Positions 8,355-18,397 of a DNA stretch of 64,000 nt are shown here, one piece after another. Within the stretch, counting starts at the first letter, position 1. Each line of letters starts with the position of its first letter. The DNA lies in contig WGNL01000023.1 of the NCBI GenBank assembly GCA_016124585.1, positions 124,001-188,000 of the forward strand, given 5' to 3'. The stretch is from Bacteroidota bacterium (lineage in GTDB: Bacteria > Bacteroidota > Bacteroidia > Chitinophagales > Saprospiraceae). The notes beneath the pieces are model-generated. The model saw only the letters and a list, made by a program, of their open reading frames with translations, ran no database searches and had not been told where the DNA came from. A program made the position numbers and the translations under genes.

Positions 8355-9122
8355 CTATTCATCCAATAGCACACTACAACACGTCACCCCACCCTCCGCC
8401 TTTATCACCTCCGAATTGTCCACCAGCAACAGTTCAATACCCTCTTCCGCCAATAATAGCGCCGTGTACGGAAAATCAGATGGGTAAATGACCGTATCGC
8501 CTATCATCAATGCATTGGCGGCATCAGGTTCTTCTGTGTCAGTTTCTAGGATGTCGAAATCAGGAAAATAGGCGTCATCCACCCAGTCTGGGTTAAGGAG
8601 GAGCAGGTCGTCGGCCACTTGCGTCACAGCCGACTTGAGGTGCAGGCAGCCACCCCGCAGGCGAACAGCATCCACGGAGTAACCGTAGGGTTTTAGAATG
8701 GCCTGCATTTGCAGCACGGCGTCGGCATTGGTGCGGCCACCCACCCCCACCCAGATTTGCTGACCGATTCGCAGCACATCGCCACCGTCTAAAGTGCCAG
8801 GTGCTTCGATGTAGTAAATGTTTTCCCGGTAAGGCACTAGAGCATCGGCGATGCTGAACACCTCGTCACGACGGCTCTCGGCACCGGGGCGAGTGATGAT
8901 GGCCAATTCCGGAACTACTACGACACAGTCCTCCACGAAGACAGAATCAGGATAAAAAGGCAGTTCGTCAGCCAGCACGATTTCGCAGCCAAGGCGCCGC
9001 AGAGCATCCACATACTCCTCGTGCTGTTTTTCCGCCAGAGCTATGTTAATGGTTTGGCGGTCGAGGTGGGTCAATTCGCAGTCGCCCATGCGAGGGCTGA
9101 TATTTCGGACGATGGCTTTCAT
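8355..9122 (-). CDS. dimethylarginine dimethylaminohydrolase-like enzyme
   Basis: A 255-residue member of the amidinotransferase/DDAH superfamily, which hydrolyses methylated arginines (to citrulline and an amine) or related guanidino compounds. Recognisable elements: the substrate-binding loop FYPDSVFVEDCVVV, the GTLDGGDVLRIG segment, the histidine-bearing GGCLHLKSAV and the C-terminal nucleophile region GGVTCCSVLLDE with a paired cysteine. The length matches short bacterial DDAHs. The start at 9122 (MKAIVRNISPRMG) fits family N-termini; the frame extends further upstream without homologous sequence. The sulfatase gene lies 114 bases upstream on the same strand. Substrate cannot be fixed from sequence alone. 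Confidence 0.88.
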   Translation of the reverse strand: MKAIVRNISPRMGDCELTHLDRQTINIALAEKQHEEYVDALRRLGCEIVLADELPFYPDSVFVEDCVVVVPELAIITRPGAESRRDEVFSIADALVPYRENIYYIEAPGTLDGGDVLRIGQQIWVGVGGRTNADAVLQMQAILKPYGYSVDAVRLRGGCLHLKSAVTQVADDLLLLNPDWVDDAYFPDFDILETDTEEPDAANALMIGDTVIYPSDFPYTALLLAEEGIELLLVDNSEVIKAEGGVTCCSVLLDE

Positions 9123-9236
9123 GATAATGAGGATTCTAGCATTTGAGGGATGGTTGGCGAAGGTTTGGAAAATGTAGTACAAAAGAAAGCAAGCGTGATG
9201 ATTCTTTTGCCTGACATGCCTAATTTCATGCAATTC

Positions 9237-10808
9237 TCAGCTTTCGGGCACCTTGTATTGTTGCCTTAATGCTATCAGCCTAGTTTTTAATTCTTCAATA
9301 TTTGCCTGCTGTGCAGGATCGTTGATTAGGTTCTTCAGTTCGTTGGGGTCGTTTTGTAGATCATACAGTTCCCAAGCATCCAGTTCCGGGAAGTAATGGA
9401 TAAGCTTGTACCGTTCCGTTCGGATACCATAATGCTTTCGTACTTGATGGGCGCCCGGATATTCAAAATATTGGTAAAATAAGTCTTTCCGCCAATCGGC
9501 AGGTGGTGGACCTTCCAGCAGCGGGCGCAGCGAACGGCCCTGCATCTCGGCAGGAATGGGCACCCCAGCATAATCAAGGAAAGTGGGTGCAAAATCGAGG
9601 TTGAGCGTCATGGCATCGCAGGTCTGGCCGGGCTTCACGCCAGCCGGATACCGGGCTACCAAGGGCATCCGCAGAGATTGTTCGTACATGAAGCGCTTGT
9701 CATACCAGCCGTGTTCGCCCGTGTAAAAACCTTGGTCGGAGGTGTAAACGACGATGGTATTTTGCGCTAACCCTGTCGAATCGAGGTAAGCCAACAGCCG
9801 ACCGATGTTCTCATCCACCGAGACCACGCAGCTCAAGTAGTCTTCCATGTACCGCTGGTATTTCCACTCCAGCAAGTCCTTAGCCCCCCGCTTGTTTTCC
9901 CTGAAATCTTGTCGAATGGGGGCATAGTAGGCATCCCAAGCGCTGCGCTGTTCAGGTGTGAGCCGAGCAAGGTCATTGGCCCACCACTGCTCGGGATTGG
10001 ACTGTTTCATGCCGCCTGTATTGTCATCTTTCTCGTAATCATCGGGCATCATTTTCAGGTCGTAGGAAAGGAACATATTCTCAATGCGCATGTCCTGCAG
10101 GCGGGCAGCATCGGAGCGGGTGGCGTAGTCATCGTTGAACGTTTCAGGCAACGGGAACTTCTTGCCCTTGAAAAAACCGAGGTGCTTGGTGTTGGGCATC
10201 CAGTTGCGGTGCGGTGCTTTGTGGTGAAAAAGCAGGCAGAACGGCTTGTCTGTATCTCGGTCGTTGAGCGTCTGGAGGGCTTGGTCGGTGATGATATCCG
10301 TGGTGTAACCCATAAAGCGGGTCGTGTCGCCGTCCACGATGAGGTCGGGATTGTAGTACGGGCCTTGGTCCACTAGCACGCTGTACTTGTCGAAGCCGGT
10401 GGGGAGCGAGCCAAGATGCCATTTTCCCATCACAAAAGTTTGATAGCCAACTTGTTGCAATAATTTTGGAAAAGTGGTCTGGCTACCGTCGAACACATCG
10501 CCGTTTTGCCGGAAGCCGTTCAAATGGCTGTATTTGCCCGTCAGCAGCACGGCACGGGATGGGCCGCAAAGCGAATTAGTGACAAAGCTGTTTCGGAACA
10601 ACACCCCTTCCCGTGCGATGCGGTCGATATTCGGGGTCTGCAAAAGGTCACTGCCATAGCAGCTCATGGCCCGACTGGTGTGGTCGTCGGTCATGATGAA
10701 AATGATGTTCGGGCGGGTGGGCTTTGTGGTGGTTTCCGAAGGGTCACTGCTGTTGCAACTTGCTAAGAAAAGCAGAAGCGAAAGGATAAGGAAGGGCATT
10801 TTTTTCAT
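9237..10808 (-). CDS. type I sulfatase, lipoprotein
   Basis: A 523-residue arylsulfatase-family enzyme that hydrolyses sulfate esters, probably on glycans. A lipoprotein signal (LSLLLFLASC, lipobox Cys18) places it at the outer or periplasmic membrane face. The metal-binding start NIIFIMTDDH and the formylglycine site CGPSR (Cys81, converted by a sulfatase-maturating enzyme) are intact; downstream are GKWHLG, VVYTSDQGFYTGEHGWYDKR and the C-terminal ELYDLQNDPNELKNL typical of S1 sulfatases acting on N-acetylglucosamine-6-sulfate or similar sugars. The start at 10808 (MKKMPFL) is chosen for the signal peptide. It is followed by the DDAH-like gene and divergent from cydA. Confidence 0.92.
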   Translation of the reverse strand: MKKMPFLILSLLLFLASCNSSDPSETTTKPTRPNIIFIMTDDHTSRAMSCYGSDLLQTPNIDRIAREGVLFRNSFVTNSLCGPSRAVLLTGKYSHLNGFRQNGDVFDGSQTTFPKLLQQVGYQTFVMGKWHLGSLPTGFDKYSVLVDQGPYYNPDLIVDGDTTRFMGYTTDIITDQALQTLNDRDTDKPFCLLFHHKAPHRNWMPNTKHLGFFKGKKFPLPETFNDDYATRSDAARLQDMRIENMFLSYDLKMMPDDYEKDDNTGGMKQSNPEQWWANDLARLTPEQRSAWDAYYAPIRQDFRENKRGAKDLLEWKYQRYMEDYLSCVVSVDENIGRLLAYLDSTGLAQNTIVVYTSDQGFYTGEHGWYDKRFMYEQSLRMPLVARYPAGVKPGQTCDAMTLNLDFAPTFLDYAGVPIPAEMQGRSLRPLLEGPPPADWRKDLFYQYFEYPGAHQVRKHYGIRTERYKLIHYFPELDAWELYDLQNDPNELKNLINDPAQQANIEELKTRLIALRQQYKVPES

Positions 10809-11025
10809 AGTGCGATATTTATGAAAACCAAAGTAGATTCTAGATTTTGACCCTAAATAAACATGAAAACTGGAAATGACGAAATATGCTGCAAGATTTG
10901 ACGGCCACCTGGAAGTTTTAACCAAAAGCCTTCGTTCCGCATGCTTTCTTTTACCCTCAACATTAGTATTGTTTATCACAAACCAAGTTGACGATTGCTG
11001 ATTACATTTGCCCAAACTAACCGTC

Positions 11026-12402
11026 ATGGACGTAGAAATACTTTCCCGAATTCAGTTCGCCTTCACCATCGCTTTTCACTACATCTATCCGCCGCTGAGC
11101 ATCGGGCTGGGGCTGGTCATGGTCATCATGGAGGGCATGTACCTCCGCACGGGCGACAAGGTGTACGAGCAGATGACCAAGTTTTGGACGAAGATTTTCG
11201 CCCTGACTTTCGGCATCGGAGTGGCCACGGGCATTGTCATGGAATTTGAATTTGGCACCAACTGGGCCACCTATTCCCGCTACGTCGGCGACGTGTTCGG
11301 CTCGGCGCTGGCGGCGGAAGGCATCTTCGCTTTTGCGCTGGAAAGCGGTTTTCTTGGAGTGCTGATTTTTGGATGGAACCGGGTCAGTTCCCGAGTGCAT
11401 TTCATTTCCACCATCGGCGTTTTTCTTGGCTCCATGTTTTCCGCCATCTGGATTGTCGTCGCAAACAGTTGGCAGCAGACCCCAGCGGGCTACCACATCG
11501 TGGGCGAAGGGATGCAGGCCCGTGCCGAAATCACCGACTTCTGGGCGATGGTTTTCAACCCCAGCAGCGTGGACCGGGTGCTGCACGTCTGGATTGGGGC
11601 ATTCTTGGCTGGAGCGTTCCTGATTTTGAGCGTACATGCTTACTATCTACTGAAGGGAAGGTATGTGGAGCTTTCACAGAAAGCCTTCAAAATAGCACTG
11701 GCCGTGGCTGCTTTTTTTTCGCTTGCGCAATTGTTCGCCGGCAGCCGCTCCGCCGATGTGGTCGCTGAGCATCAGCCCGTTAAGCTAGCGGCGATGGAAG
11801 GGCATTTCGACAGCCTCGCCGTGGCAGATATGTACCTCTTCGGCTGGGTGGACAAGGAGACCCAACAGGCACACGGACTGAAAATCCCCGGCGGTCTGAG
11901 CTTCCTCACGCACGGCGATTTCAAGTCAAAAGTCGTCGGCCTCAATCATTTCGACCCCAAAGACCGCCCTTCGGCCCTGAACGCCATCTTCCAATTTTAT
12001 CACCTGATGATTGTCATCGGCATGGCATTGATAGGGCTTTCACTGCTCGGTGTTTTTTATTGGTGGCGAGGAAAGCTATTTGAGAAAAAATGGCTGCTCA
12101 GGCTATTCGCATTAGCCGTACTGCTCCCACAAATCGCCAATCAAGTAGGCTGGTTCACTGCCGAAATGGGTCGGCAACCGTGGGTAGTTTATGGACTGCT
12201 GCGCACCTCAGATGCCCTCTCCTCAACGGTGAAGGCGAACCAGGTTCTGTTCTCGCTGGTCATGTTCACACTGCTGTATTTGCTGCTTTTCACGTTGTTC
12301 ATTTACTTGTTGAACAAAAAAATAAAACACGGCCCCTACGATGGGCGGGAGGACGAAATCCGTCCGCAACAGGAAGACATGGCAAGTCTTTTTGAAAAAT
12401 AA
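11026..12402 (+). CDS. cydA: cytochrome bd oxidase subunit I
   Basis: A 458-residue multi-TM subunit of the quinol oxidase that reduces O2 to water at high affinity without proton pumping. The N-terminus MDVEILSRIQFAFTIAFHYIYPPLSIG carries the heme-ligand histidine, and the signature EMGRQPWVVYGLLRTSDA is present. The quinol-binding Q loop is of the short type. The frame also opens at a TTG at 11008, but ATG 11026 matches family N-termini. A TACATTTG sequence at 11003-11010 resembles the Bacteroidota -7 element, although no -33 TTG lies at the right distance. cydB follows 83 bases downstream. Confidence 0.96.
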   Translation: MDVEILSRIQFAFTIAFHYIYPPLSIGLGLVMVIMEGMYLRTGDKVYEQMTKFWTKIFALTFGIGVATGIVMEFEFGTNWATYSRYVGDVFGSALAAEGIFAFALESGFLGVLIFGWNRVSSRVHFISTIGVFLGSMFSAIWIVVANSWQQTPAGYHIVGEGMQARAEITDFWAMVFNPSSVDRVLHVWIGAFLAGAFLILSVHAYYLLKGRYVELSQKAFKIALAVAAFFSLAQLFAGSRSADVVAEHQPVKLAAMEGHFDSLAVADMYLFGWVDKETQQAHGLKIPGGLSFLTHGDFKSKVVGLNHFDPKDRPSALNAIFQFYHLMIVIGMALIGLSLLGVFYWWRGKLFEKKWLLRLFALAVLLPQIANQVGWFTAEMGRQPWVVYGLLRTSDALSSTVKANQVLFSLVMFTLLYLLLFTLFIYLLNKKIKHGPYDGREDEIRPQQEDMASLFEK

Positions 12403-12485
12403 TTTTCGGTTCCAGTTTTTTGCGGTTAAGGTATCCTGCCATGACCCGCAGAAACTTGAACCAACAACCAAAACCCTGCTGAAAT

Positions 12486-13520
12486 ATGGCAACTTTTCTT
12501 GGCTTGGATTATCCTACATGGTGGTTTCTCGTAATCGGCGGCGTGTTTTCCGGTTATGCCATACTCGATGGCTTCGACATGGGGGCTGGTGCATGGCAAC
12601 TGTTTTTCAAAAAGGAAGAAAGCCGCCGGGTGGCGCTCAACGCCATTGGGCCAGTCTGGGACGGCAACGAAGTCTGGCTGGTGATTGGCGGCGGGGCGCT
12701 GTTTGCAGGCTTCCCCATCGTGTATGCCAACCTATTTTCGGCGATGTACATCCCGTTCATGCTCTTCTTGATGTTCCTGATTCTACGGGCCATTTCGATT
12801 GAGTTTAGGAGCAAAGAGCCTGGAAAGCTATGGCGGCAGGCTTGGGACGTGACTTTTTGCATTTCCAGTGGGATGATGGCTATGCTGCTGGGCGTGGTGC
12901 TGGGCAATGTGCTGCAAGGCATTCCGCTTGACAAGAACCACGAATTCCAAGGTCATTGGCTACAGTTCATCAATCCATTTTCCCTGCTGACTGGCATTAC
13001 TACATTGGCACTTTTCATGATGCATGGAGCTATTTTCTTGGCGATGAAAACCCAAGGTAGGCTTTTCACCAAAGTTACCATACTACTACGGAGGGCTATC
13101 ATTTTCTTCATTATTAGCTTCGCAATAACAACATTGTACAGCCTGCTGTATATCCCTCAATTGTCAGATGGATTGAAGGCGCAGCCTTCCTTATTCATCG
13201 TACCTTTATTAGCGTTTTTGAGCATAGCCAATGTTCCACGTCTAGCCAGCAAACAGCGCTTCATCCAGGCTTTTATCTTTTCTTCCTTGACTGTTGGGTT
13301 GTTGCTAATTTTAGTGGCCATTGAACTGTATCCAGTCATCATATATTCGTCGCTCGACCCCGCCAATCACCTCGACATCTACAATGCTGCCGCTTCAGAA
13401 AAATCGCTGGGCTTTATGCTACTGATTGCCGCCATTGGTGCGCCACTGGTGCTGGCGTACACGGTGTTTGTTTACAAAACCTTTTGGGGGAAAGTGAAGA
13501 TGGATGATACGAGTTATTGA
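12486..13520 (+). CDS. cydB: cytochrome bd oxidase subunit II
   Basis: A 344-residue integral membrane protein, the second core subunit of the bd oxidase. Family features: N-terminal FLGLDYPTWWFLVIGGVFSGYAILDGFDMGAG, then IGPVWDGNEVWLVIGGGALFAGFP, followed by further TM helices up to the C-terminus. Together with the adjacent cydA it encodes a complete heterodimer. No cydX-like small frame or cydCD transporter genes are visible downstream; the next gene is convergent. A bd oxidase suggests growth at low oxygen or under respiratory stress. Confidence 0.96.
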   Translation: MATFLGLDYPTWWFLVIGGVFSGYAILDGFDMGAGAWQLFFKKEESRRVALNAIGPVWDGNEVWLVIGGGALFAGFPIVYANLFSAMYIPFMLFLMFLILRAISIEFRSKEPGKLWRQAWDVTFCISSGMMAMLLGVVLGNVLQGIPLDKNHEFQGHWLQFINPFSLLTGITTLALFMMHGAIFLAMKTQGRLFTKVTILLRRAIIFFIISFAITTLYSLLYIPQLSDGLKAQPSLFIVPLLAFLSIANVPRLASKQRFIQAFIFSSLTVGLLLILVAIELYPVIIYSSLDPANHLDIYNAAASEKSLGFMLLIAAIGAPLVLAYTVFVYKTFWGKVKMDDTSY

Positions 13521-13646
13521 TTTTTAAAGACCATTTAAATCCCAATCATAATGATATATTTTAGATTAAACACCTGAATCATCAACACCTAATTCTGGCA
13601 TTATAGTTACCATTCACACATGACTACAACCGTGTAATAAACCAGC

Positions 13647-16600
13647 CTAAATCTTTACAAACTGCCCATTGTACAATTGTCCGTCAATATTAAGCCCCAA
13701 AAAATAAACACCGGGTGCGAAGGCCGTTATATCCAATGGTTCATTACCTTTATAATGGCCAACATATACCGCCACCCCCTGAGCGGAGTAAATAGTGACC
13801 TTCCCGTGCGAACCAAGGGCACCGTGGTTTGGAACTGAAAGCACAAGCCTCCTCGTAGACGGGTTCGGTGATACCGAAAGTTGAAATGACAATGCCGTTT
13901 CATCTTCCGTGGCCAAGGTCTGGCTGACCTTTATCGTGGAAGTATTAGTAATAACTGGCGAATTGAAATCAAAATAAATATAGGCCGTATTGTCAATCTG
14001 GTCACCTAACACAAGGGAGCGTAATGGCCGAATTGCATATTTCACAAAACCATGACTGGCAGCCTCGTTAGAAATAGAATCTGGCAGATTAATGTTGTCG
14101 AAATGCAGGTTCAGTACTCGACCCTGACGCAATTCCCAAGTATAATCGTGGCTGGCAGATAATATCTGAAGGGTACTCAGGTCAAGATTGCTGGAAATGG
14201 TGTCCTGTATTTCAACAAAAGAGGCAGGGTAGCTTCCGACATTTTGGAAATGCACCGTGTATTCCAACGCTGTACTATCTTGAATCATAGTTGGCGTAAG
14301 ACCAGCAGGTCTCACCTCTTTATAGTTTGGGTCATAAGAACCAACGACCTCCAAATTCAAAAAATATAAATTGTCTTCAGGTGTAGCATCATCCTGCACA
14401 GGCCCTGCTGTTGCCAAAAATGCCATATTCTCGCCTAATTGAACATCTATTGGAGTGTAGATTTCTACGAGATAGTTCAAGCGGGCAAAAGGCAAGAGGT
14501 TATCAAAATCCCAAGTAAGCACACTGTTTAAGAAGGAAATCGAATCGGGCGTGGTACTCACGACTTCTAATTGGTCATTCATTTCAAGCGTCAACTGGCC
14601 ATTTTGTGTGGCTGTTCCATTGTTCGCTAAAGTCAGGATAAATTGTGTAAAAAAACCTGGACGTATAGACCCAGCAGCGGTTAAAGTCACTGAAAGGTCT
14701 TTGATGCCAGGGATGAAATTGATGCCGAAATCAAGGTCAGTAGCCCCGTCGTTTAGTTGGTGAAACGAAGGGTCAACCGTCAAATACGGAGATGGGAGGT
14801 GCAAGAAAACCGTATCGGCATTGAATGATTGAGCATAAACGGTATAATCACCGACTGAATCGGAGGCAACATAACTGTTTTCGTCATGGGTGAAAAGCAA
14901 AGCATCGGGAAGGCCCTGCTCACCATTGTCGTAATTACCGGAGGCATTCGCATCATAATAAACTTTACCAGCGGCATTTGAGAGGTAAGCTGTTGAAAAA
15001 TCACGCCGCCACAATGAGCCATCATATCCTGCTATGTAAAATGCATCGGCAGTAGCTACACCTCCAACCGTGTAAATATCTGGCATATTGTCAGTAAACA
15101 ACATCCAAGTTTGGCCAAAATCGGGCGAGAAAAACAAGTCGGTAGTGTTATCAATTAGAATTCCTGCCTCTGATACGATGGCATCATAAATGTAGCTGCC
15201 TGCCAATAGACCCTGAAGCCCATTATCTATGACTTCCCAGTGGTCACCTTCGTCAATACTTTTCAAGAAAACCCCACCGTTGGTATGAACGTAAAGAGTG
15301 CCTGCCCTTGACTCCATGTTTTCCAGTGTATAGGAATCGCCAGCGGGCAATCCATCCTGAAGAAGCGGAGTCCAGTTTGCACCATAATCCGCAGATCGTA
15401 AGATAGAGCCTGACAGGGAGGTAAACATTTGGTCGTTGTGATAACAGATATAATCAGAAGTGATATTGCCCGGCAAGTTAAAGCTGGGCGTCCAGTTTTG
15501 GCCGCTATTGATGGACACATAAAGTTTATTATTGTCCCATGCGTATAAGCCGTCATTAGTTGAGAGGAAGCCAAGCGCAAAGGGTGGAAACCCAACCGTG
15601 TTCACCACCGACCAAGGGCCGCCAACATCAAACTGCGACTTGAAAAATAAGTCCTCAAAAATGTCGTAGGCGTAGTAGTTTCCTTGATGAAAGGTTAAAT
15701 CGTCCAGTTCCCAATCAGGGTTCAGAACCGGCCTTTTCCAAGTGACGCCTTTAGAAGTTGAGAAGTAGGCTGGGTCAGCGGAGCCTCCCGTTGTATAAGT
15801 TGAAGTTGCTCCTAATGAGTTACCCTGCTTGGACAGTTTGAAATATGTACCTGAAGAACCGTCACTCAGTAAGCCCGCATTGGAATAGTACCAAAAAGAT
15901 CCATTATTAATTGACCTAAGGCACCCGCTTGAGGTTGGGGTCACTAAGAGACTCCCCACTTTGAACAAATCGCCCAAAGTATATTCTTGACATATCGAGG
16001 CCCAACTATTGCCCATATTTTGGGAGACATACAATAAAGCAGAAAGGCCATAAAGCTTGCCATCTATTATTTTGAAGCCAATAGGTTGGCTAATATTGTT
16101 CATCTGTGACATATTAGACCATGTCTGCCCACCATCATAAGATCGGCGGCATTTATTGTCACTCATACCGACGAAGATAGTGTCACCATATACATCCAGT
16201 GCAGTGACGTCCCAATTAGGCTGGAACGTGTCCCAGGTTGAGCCCATATCACTAGTCCGAAAAATACCATGCTCACTGCCAATCCATAATTCATCTTCAT
16301 ATGACTTGAAAAAACCATAACCTCCCTGCGGAATTATTAATACAGGTTGGCCGTCCCGAAAAACATAGCTTTGGTAGTCCATGTAAAAATGGCTGCCGTT
16401 ATGGTAGATATAATCTACCTCAACTGTACCAAACCAAGGAAGGGCAGTGATGTCAGTTCCATTTTCTTGCAGTTTATAAACCCCTTGACCTTCCCAAACA
16501 ACGAACAATTCACCATCCTCTACAAACAATTTAGAATCCCAAGTAGTACCAGGGTTTTGGAAGACCACCTCCCAATTCGCCCCGTAGTTATTTGAGCGAT

Positions 16601-16772
16601 AGACAGCATTCATGGACAAAGCATAAAGCTTTCCGTTGTAAAACTCCAAATCCCTCAAGTTGTCATAATTGGGAACATTAATTGGTTGCCATTGAGATAT
16701 CCCGCTCACACTGAGCATAACCATAGAGAAGACAAACAGCCCTATTTTTAGAAAAGTATTGTGGTAGTTCAT
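13647..16772 (-). CDS. large T9SS-secreted beta-propeller protein, type A sorting domain
   Basis: About 1041 residues with a signal peptide (IGLFVFSMVMLSVSG). The first about 600 residues hold many BNR/Vps10-like propeller motifs of the form S-x-D-x-G-x-x-W (SNNYGANWEV, SDMGSTWDTF, SADYGANWTP, SIDEGDHWEV, SPDFGQTWML). Then a short SdrD-B-like module (GKVYYDANASGNYDNGEQG), a T9SS-associated beta region containing GSYDPNYKEVRPAG and AYIYFDFNSPVITNT, and a C-terminal type A sorting domain beginning near SVSPNPSTRRLVLSVP and ending GQFVKI. It is exported through the type IX system and probably retained at the surface. The frame begins at ATG 16778, two codons earlier; either is possible. Ligand unknown. 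Confidence 0.9.
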   Translation of the reverse strand: MNYHNTFLKIGLFVFSMVMLSVSGISQWQPINVPNYDNLRDLEFYNGKLYALSMNAVYRSNNYGANWEVVFQNPGTTWDSKLFVEDGELFVVWEGQGVYKLQENGTDITALPWFGTVEVDYIYHNGSHFYMDYQSYVFRDGQPVLIIPQGGYGFFKSYEDELWIGSEHGIFRTSDMGSTWDTFQPNWDVTALDVYGDTIFVGMSDNKCRRSYDGGQTWSNMSQMNNISQPIGFKIIDGKLYGLSALLYVSQNMGNSWASICQEYTLGDLFKVGSLLVTPTSSGCLRSINNGSFWYYSNAGLLSDGSSGTYFKLSKQGNSLGATSTYTTGGSADPAYFSTSKGVTWKRPVLNPDWELDDLTFHQGNYYAYDIFEDLFFKSQFDVGGPWSVVNTVGFPPFALGFLSTNDGLYAWDNNKLYVSINSGQNWTPSFNLPGNITSDYICYHNDQMFTSLSGSILRSADYGANWTPLLQDGLPAGDSYTLENMESRAGTLYVHTNGGVFLKSIDEGDHWEVIDNGLQGLLAGSYIYDAIVSEAGILIDNTTDLFFSPDFGQTWMLFTDNMPDIYTVGGVATADAFYIAGYDGSLWRRDFSTAYLSNAAGKVYYDANASGNYDNGEQGLPDALLFTHDENSYVASDSVGDYTVYAQSFNADTVFLHLPSPYLTVDPSFHQLNDGATDLDFGINFIPGIKDLSVTLTAAGSIRPGFFTQFILTLANNGTATQNGQLTLEMNDQLEVVSTTPDSISFLNSVLTWDFDNLLPFARLNYLVEIYTPIDVQLGENMAFLATAGPVQDDATPEDNLYFLNLEVVGSYDPNYKEVRPAGLTPTMIQDSTALEYTVHFQNVGSYPASFVEIQDTISSNLDLSTLQILSASHDYTWELRQGRVLNLHFDNINLPDSISNEAASHGFVKYAIRPLRSLVLGDQIDNTAYIYFDFNSPVITNTSTIKVSQTLATEDETALSFQLSVSPNPSTRRLVLSVPNHGALGSHGKVTIYSAQGVAVYVGHYKGNEPLDITAFAPGVYFLGLNIDGQLYNGQFVKI

Positions 16773-16928
16773 GAGCATTGGTGTTGATATGCTGCTAAAC
16801 CCTAGGTGTTTGCGTGACTGGTAAAGACTGGTGATTATGTCATTAACAACTGACTAAGCGCAAACCCAAAGTTGCGAGCGGTAATTGGCCTCAAATATAG
16901 TTTCAATGTGAATACCAGCCTAATTTAC

Positions 16929-17750
16929 TCAAAACCAAACCCCCGTCCCCACTGCCACGCTAGGCAAGCGCACATCGCCCACTTTAGTGCCTTGGAAGCC
17001 AGCGTACACCATGAACTGTTTGAGGTGAACCTGCACCCGAAGCTGGTTTTGGCGGGCCAAGACGCCGTTCGGGGCGCCCAATTGCGTATCAGCATAAAGG
17101 CTGAGCGGTTTTTTGAAATACCAAGTGAAACCGCCATTGAAGGAAGGACTGCCGTATAGAATCTCGTTGCCACCACCATTGAGGAGCATAAGGCCAGCAC
17201 CCCACCAAAGCTGGAATTTTTCGTGGTGTATCCGGTTATAAGCGAAATTGAAATTGGTGATAGAAAAATGGTCAGTACTGGTGCCGCCTTGGTCATCGTC
17301 CAAGGTTTCGAGGAGTTGAAGACGGTTCACGTCAAGGCTGATGGCTCGGTTTGGGGAAAACCTCGCCTGCAGATAACCACCGTACACAGCATCCTCATCG
17401 GTTTGGAGGTGACCTGTCAATTGGAGTGACATTTTCTTCACAGGTTCGTATTCGGCAGGAAGGTAAAGCCCGTTTTCGTCATCGGCATAGGGATAGTCGT
17501 TGTAGCCCACATAGTTTGGGCGAATCTCGTTGGGGCCTCCGTAGAACAGCCACCACATGGGCTGCCAAGCCAAATCAAAAATCAGTTCGGCAAGAAAACT
17601 GTTGTCGTTGCCGCCGCCGCCACGGCCCTCACCACGGCCACCGCCCCCGGACGAGCCAGTGCGCAGGGCATCTTTCATTCCTTCTAGTTTTTGGGACTGT
17701 GCCAGCATGGGCAGCAGGGATACGGCTAACAGTATGCAAATTTTTTTCAC
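16929..17750 (-). CDS. outer-membrane-associated hypothetical protein
   Basis: A 273-residue protein opening at a GTG (17750) with a signal peptide (MKKICILLAVSLLPMLAQSQ). A Gly/Arg-rich low-complexity run (TGSSGGGGRGEGRGGGGND) follows. The remainder alternates amphipathic strands with aromatic girdle residues (LYLPAEYEPVKKMSLQLTGHL, ISLDVNRLQLLETL, KFQLWWGAGLMLLNGG, LRVQVHLKQFMVYAGFQG) as in outer-membrane beta-barrels. It ends VGTGVWF, an aromatic terminus as expected for a barrel. Function unknown. The next gene upstream on this strand is the truncated one at 17772. Confidence 0.65.
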   Translation of the reverse strand: MKKICILLAVSLLPMLAQSQKLEGMKDALRTGSSGGGGRGEGRGGGGNDNSFLAELIFDLAWQPMWWLFYGGPNEIRPNYVGYNDYPYADDENGLYLPAEYEPVKKMSLQLTGHLQTDEDAVYGGYLQARFSPNRAISLDVNRLQLLETLDDDQGGTSTDHFSITNFNFAYNRIHHEKFQLWWGAGLMLLNGGGNEILYGSPSFNGGFTWYFKKPLSLYADTQLGAPNGVLARQNQLRVQVHLKQFMVYAGFQGTKVGDVRLPSVAVGTGVWF

Positions 17751-17771
17751 GGTTCTTAAAGTTTTAGGTTT

Positions 17772-18161
17772 TCACCAAATAACGTTTTTGAAAGCAGCTC
17801 CGTTGCATGGGCCTGGCCACTTTCTTTTACCATGACATTTTGAGGGCCGTATTCCCCTAAGATGTCGATCACAAATTACAAGCCTCCACATGCGCACTGC
17901 CTCATAGCTGGGCAACCCCGACGCCGACGTGATGGCTGCCTTTGCATCGTCGGCCATAGTTTGGGTGTACATGGCGCTATAAGCCGTAAAATCCGGCAGC
18001 TTCACCAGATAATTGTCCCAAGCTAGGTTCGAATAAGAATAAAGGTTTTGTTGCGTGCCCGGGTAGGAGGCGGATTTCCTTGCCTGTGTCAGCAAAGCAG
18101 CCACACTCATGGGTTGAGCGGATCTTGCAGCCGTAGGGCTGGCCATATTTTTTGTTTTCAT
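17772..18161 (-). pseudogene. truncated gene of an uncharacterised Bacteroidota helical family
   Basis: The frame starts with a normal N-terminal region: SVAALLTQARKSASYPGTQQ, then NLAWDNYLVKLPDFTAYSAM and TQTMADDAKAAITSASGLPS. I recall this style from uncharacterised helical proteins of Saprospiraceae that are about twice as long, but I cannot check this. After about residue 93 the sequence loses protein character (VICDRHLRGIRPSKCHGKR...) and soon stops. The likely explanation is a deletion or frameshift that removed the C-terminal half. An intact unrelated short gene is a less likely alternative. Confidence 0.5.
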
Positions 18162-18397
18162 GATTAAATTGTTTGAAATGGTGAATCTAGCGTTATCAGA
18201 GCGTTTGGTTTAACCGGATAAGAGTAAATTGTTGAGCCAGAAAATATTAAAGGTAGGGCAAGTTTTTTCGACGAGCAATAATTGTTAGAAACAGGATTTT
18301 TTCAGGATCCTATCACAATACTGCCATCATGCATGCTTTTTTTTCATAAATTACACATTTGGCATATCTATTGGGGATATATGAAAAAATCCTAATT

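Noticed and set aside
11003-11010. TACATTTG as a cydA promoter
   Set aside because: The -7 match is good, but no -33 TTG lies 19-20 bases upstream and it would leave a very short leader; not listed as a promoter.
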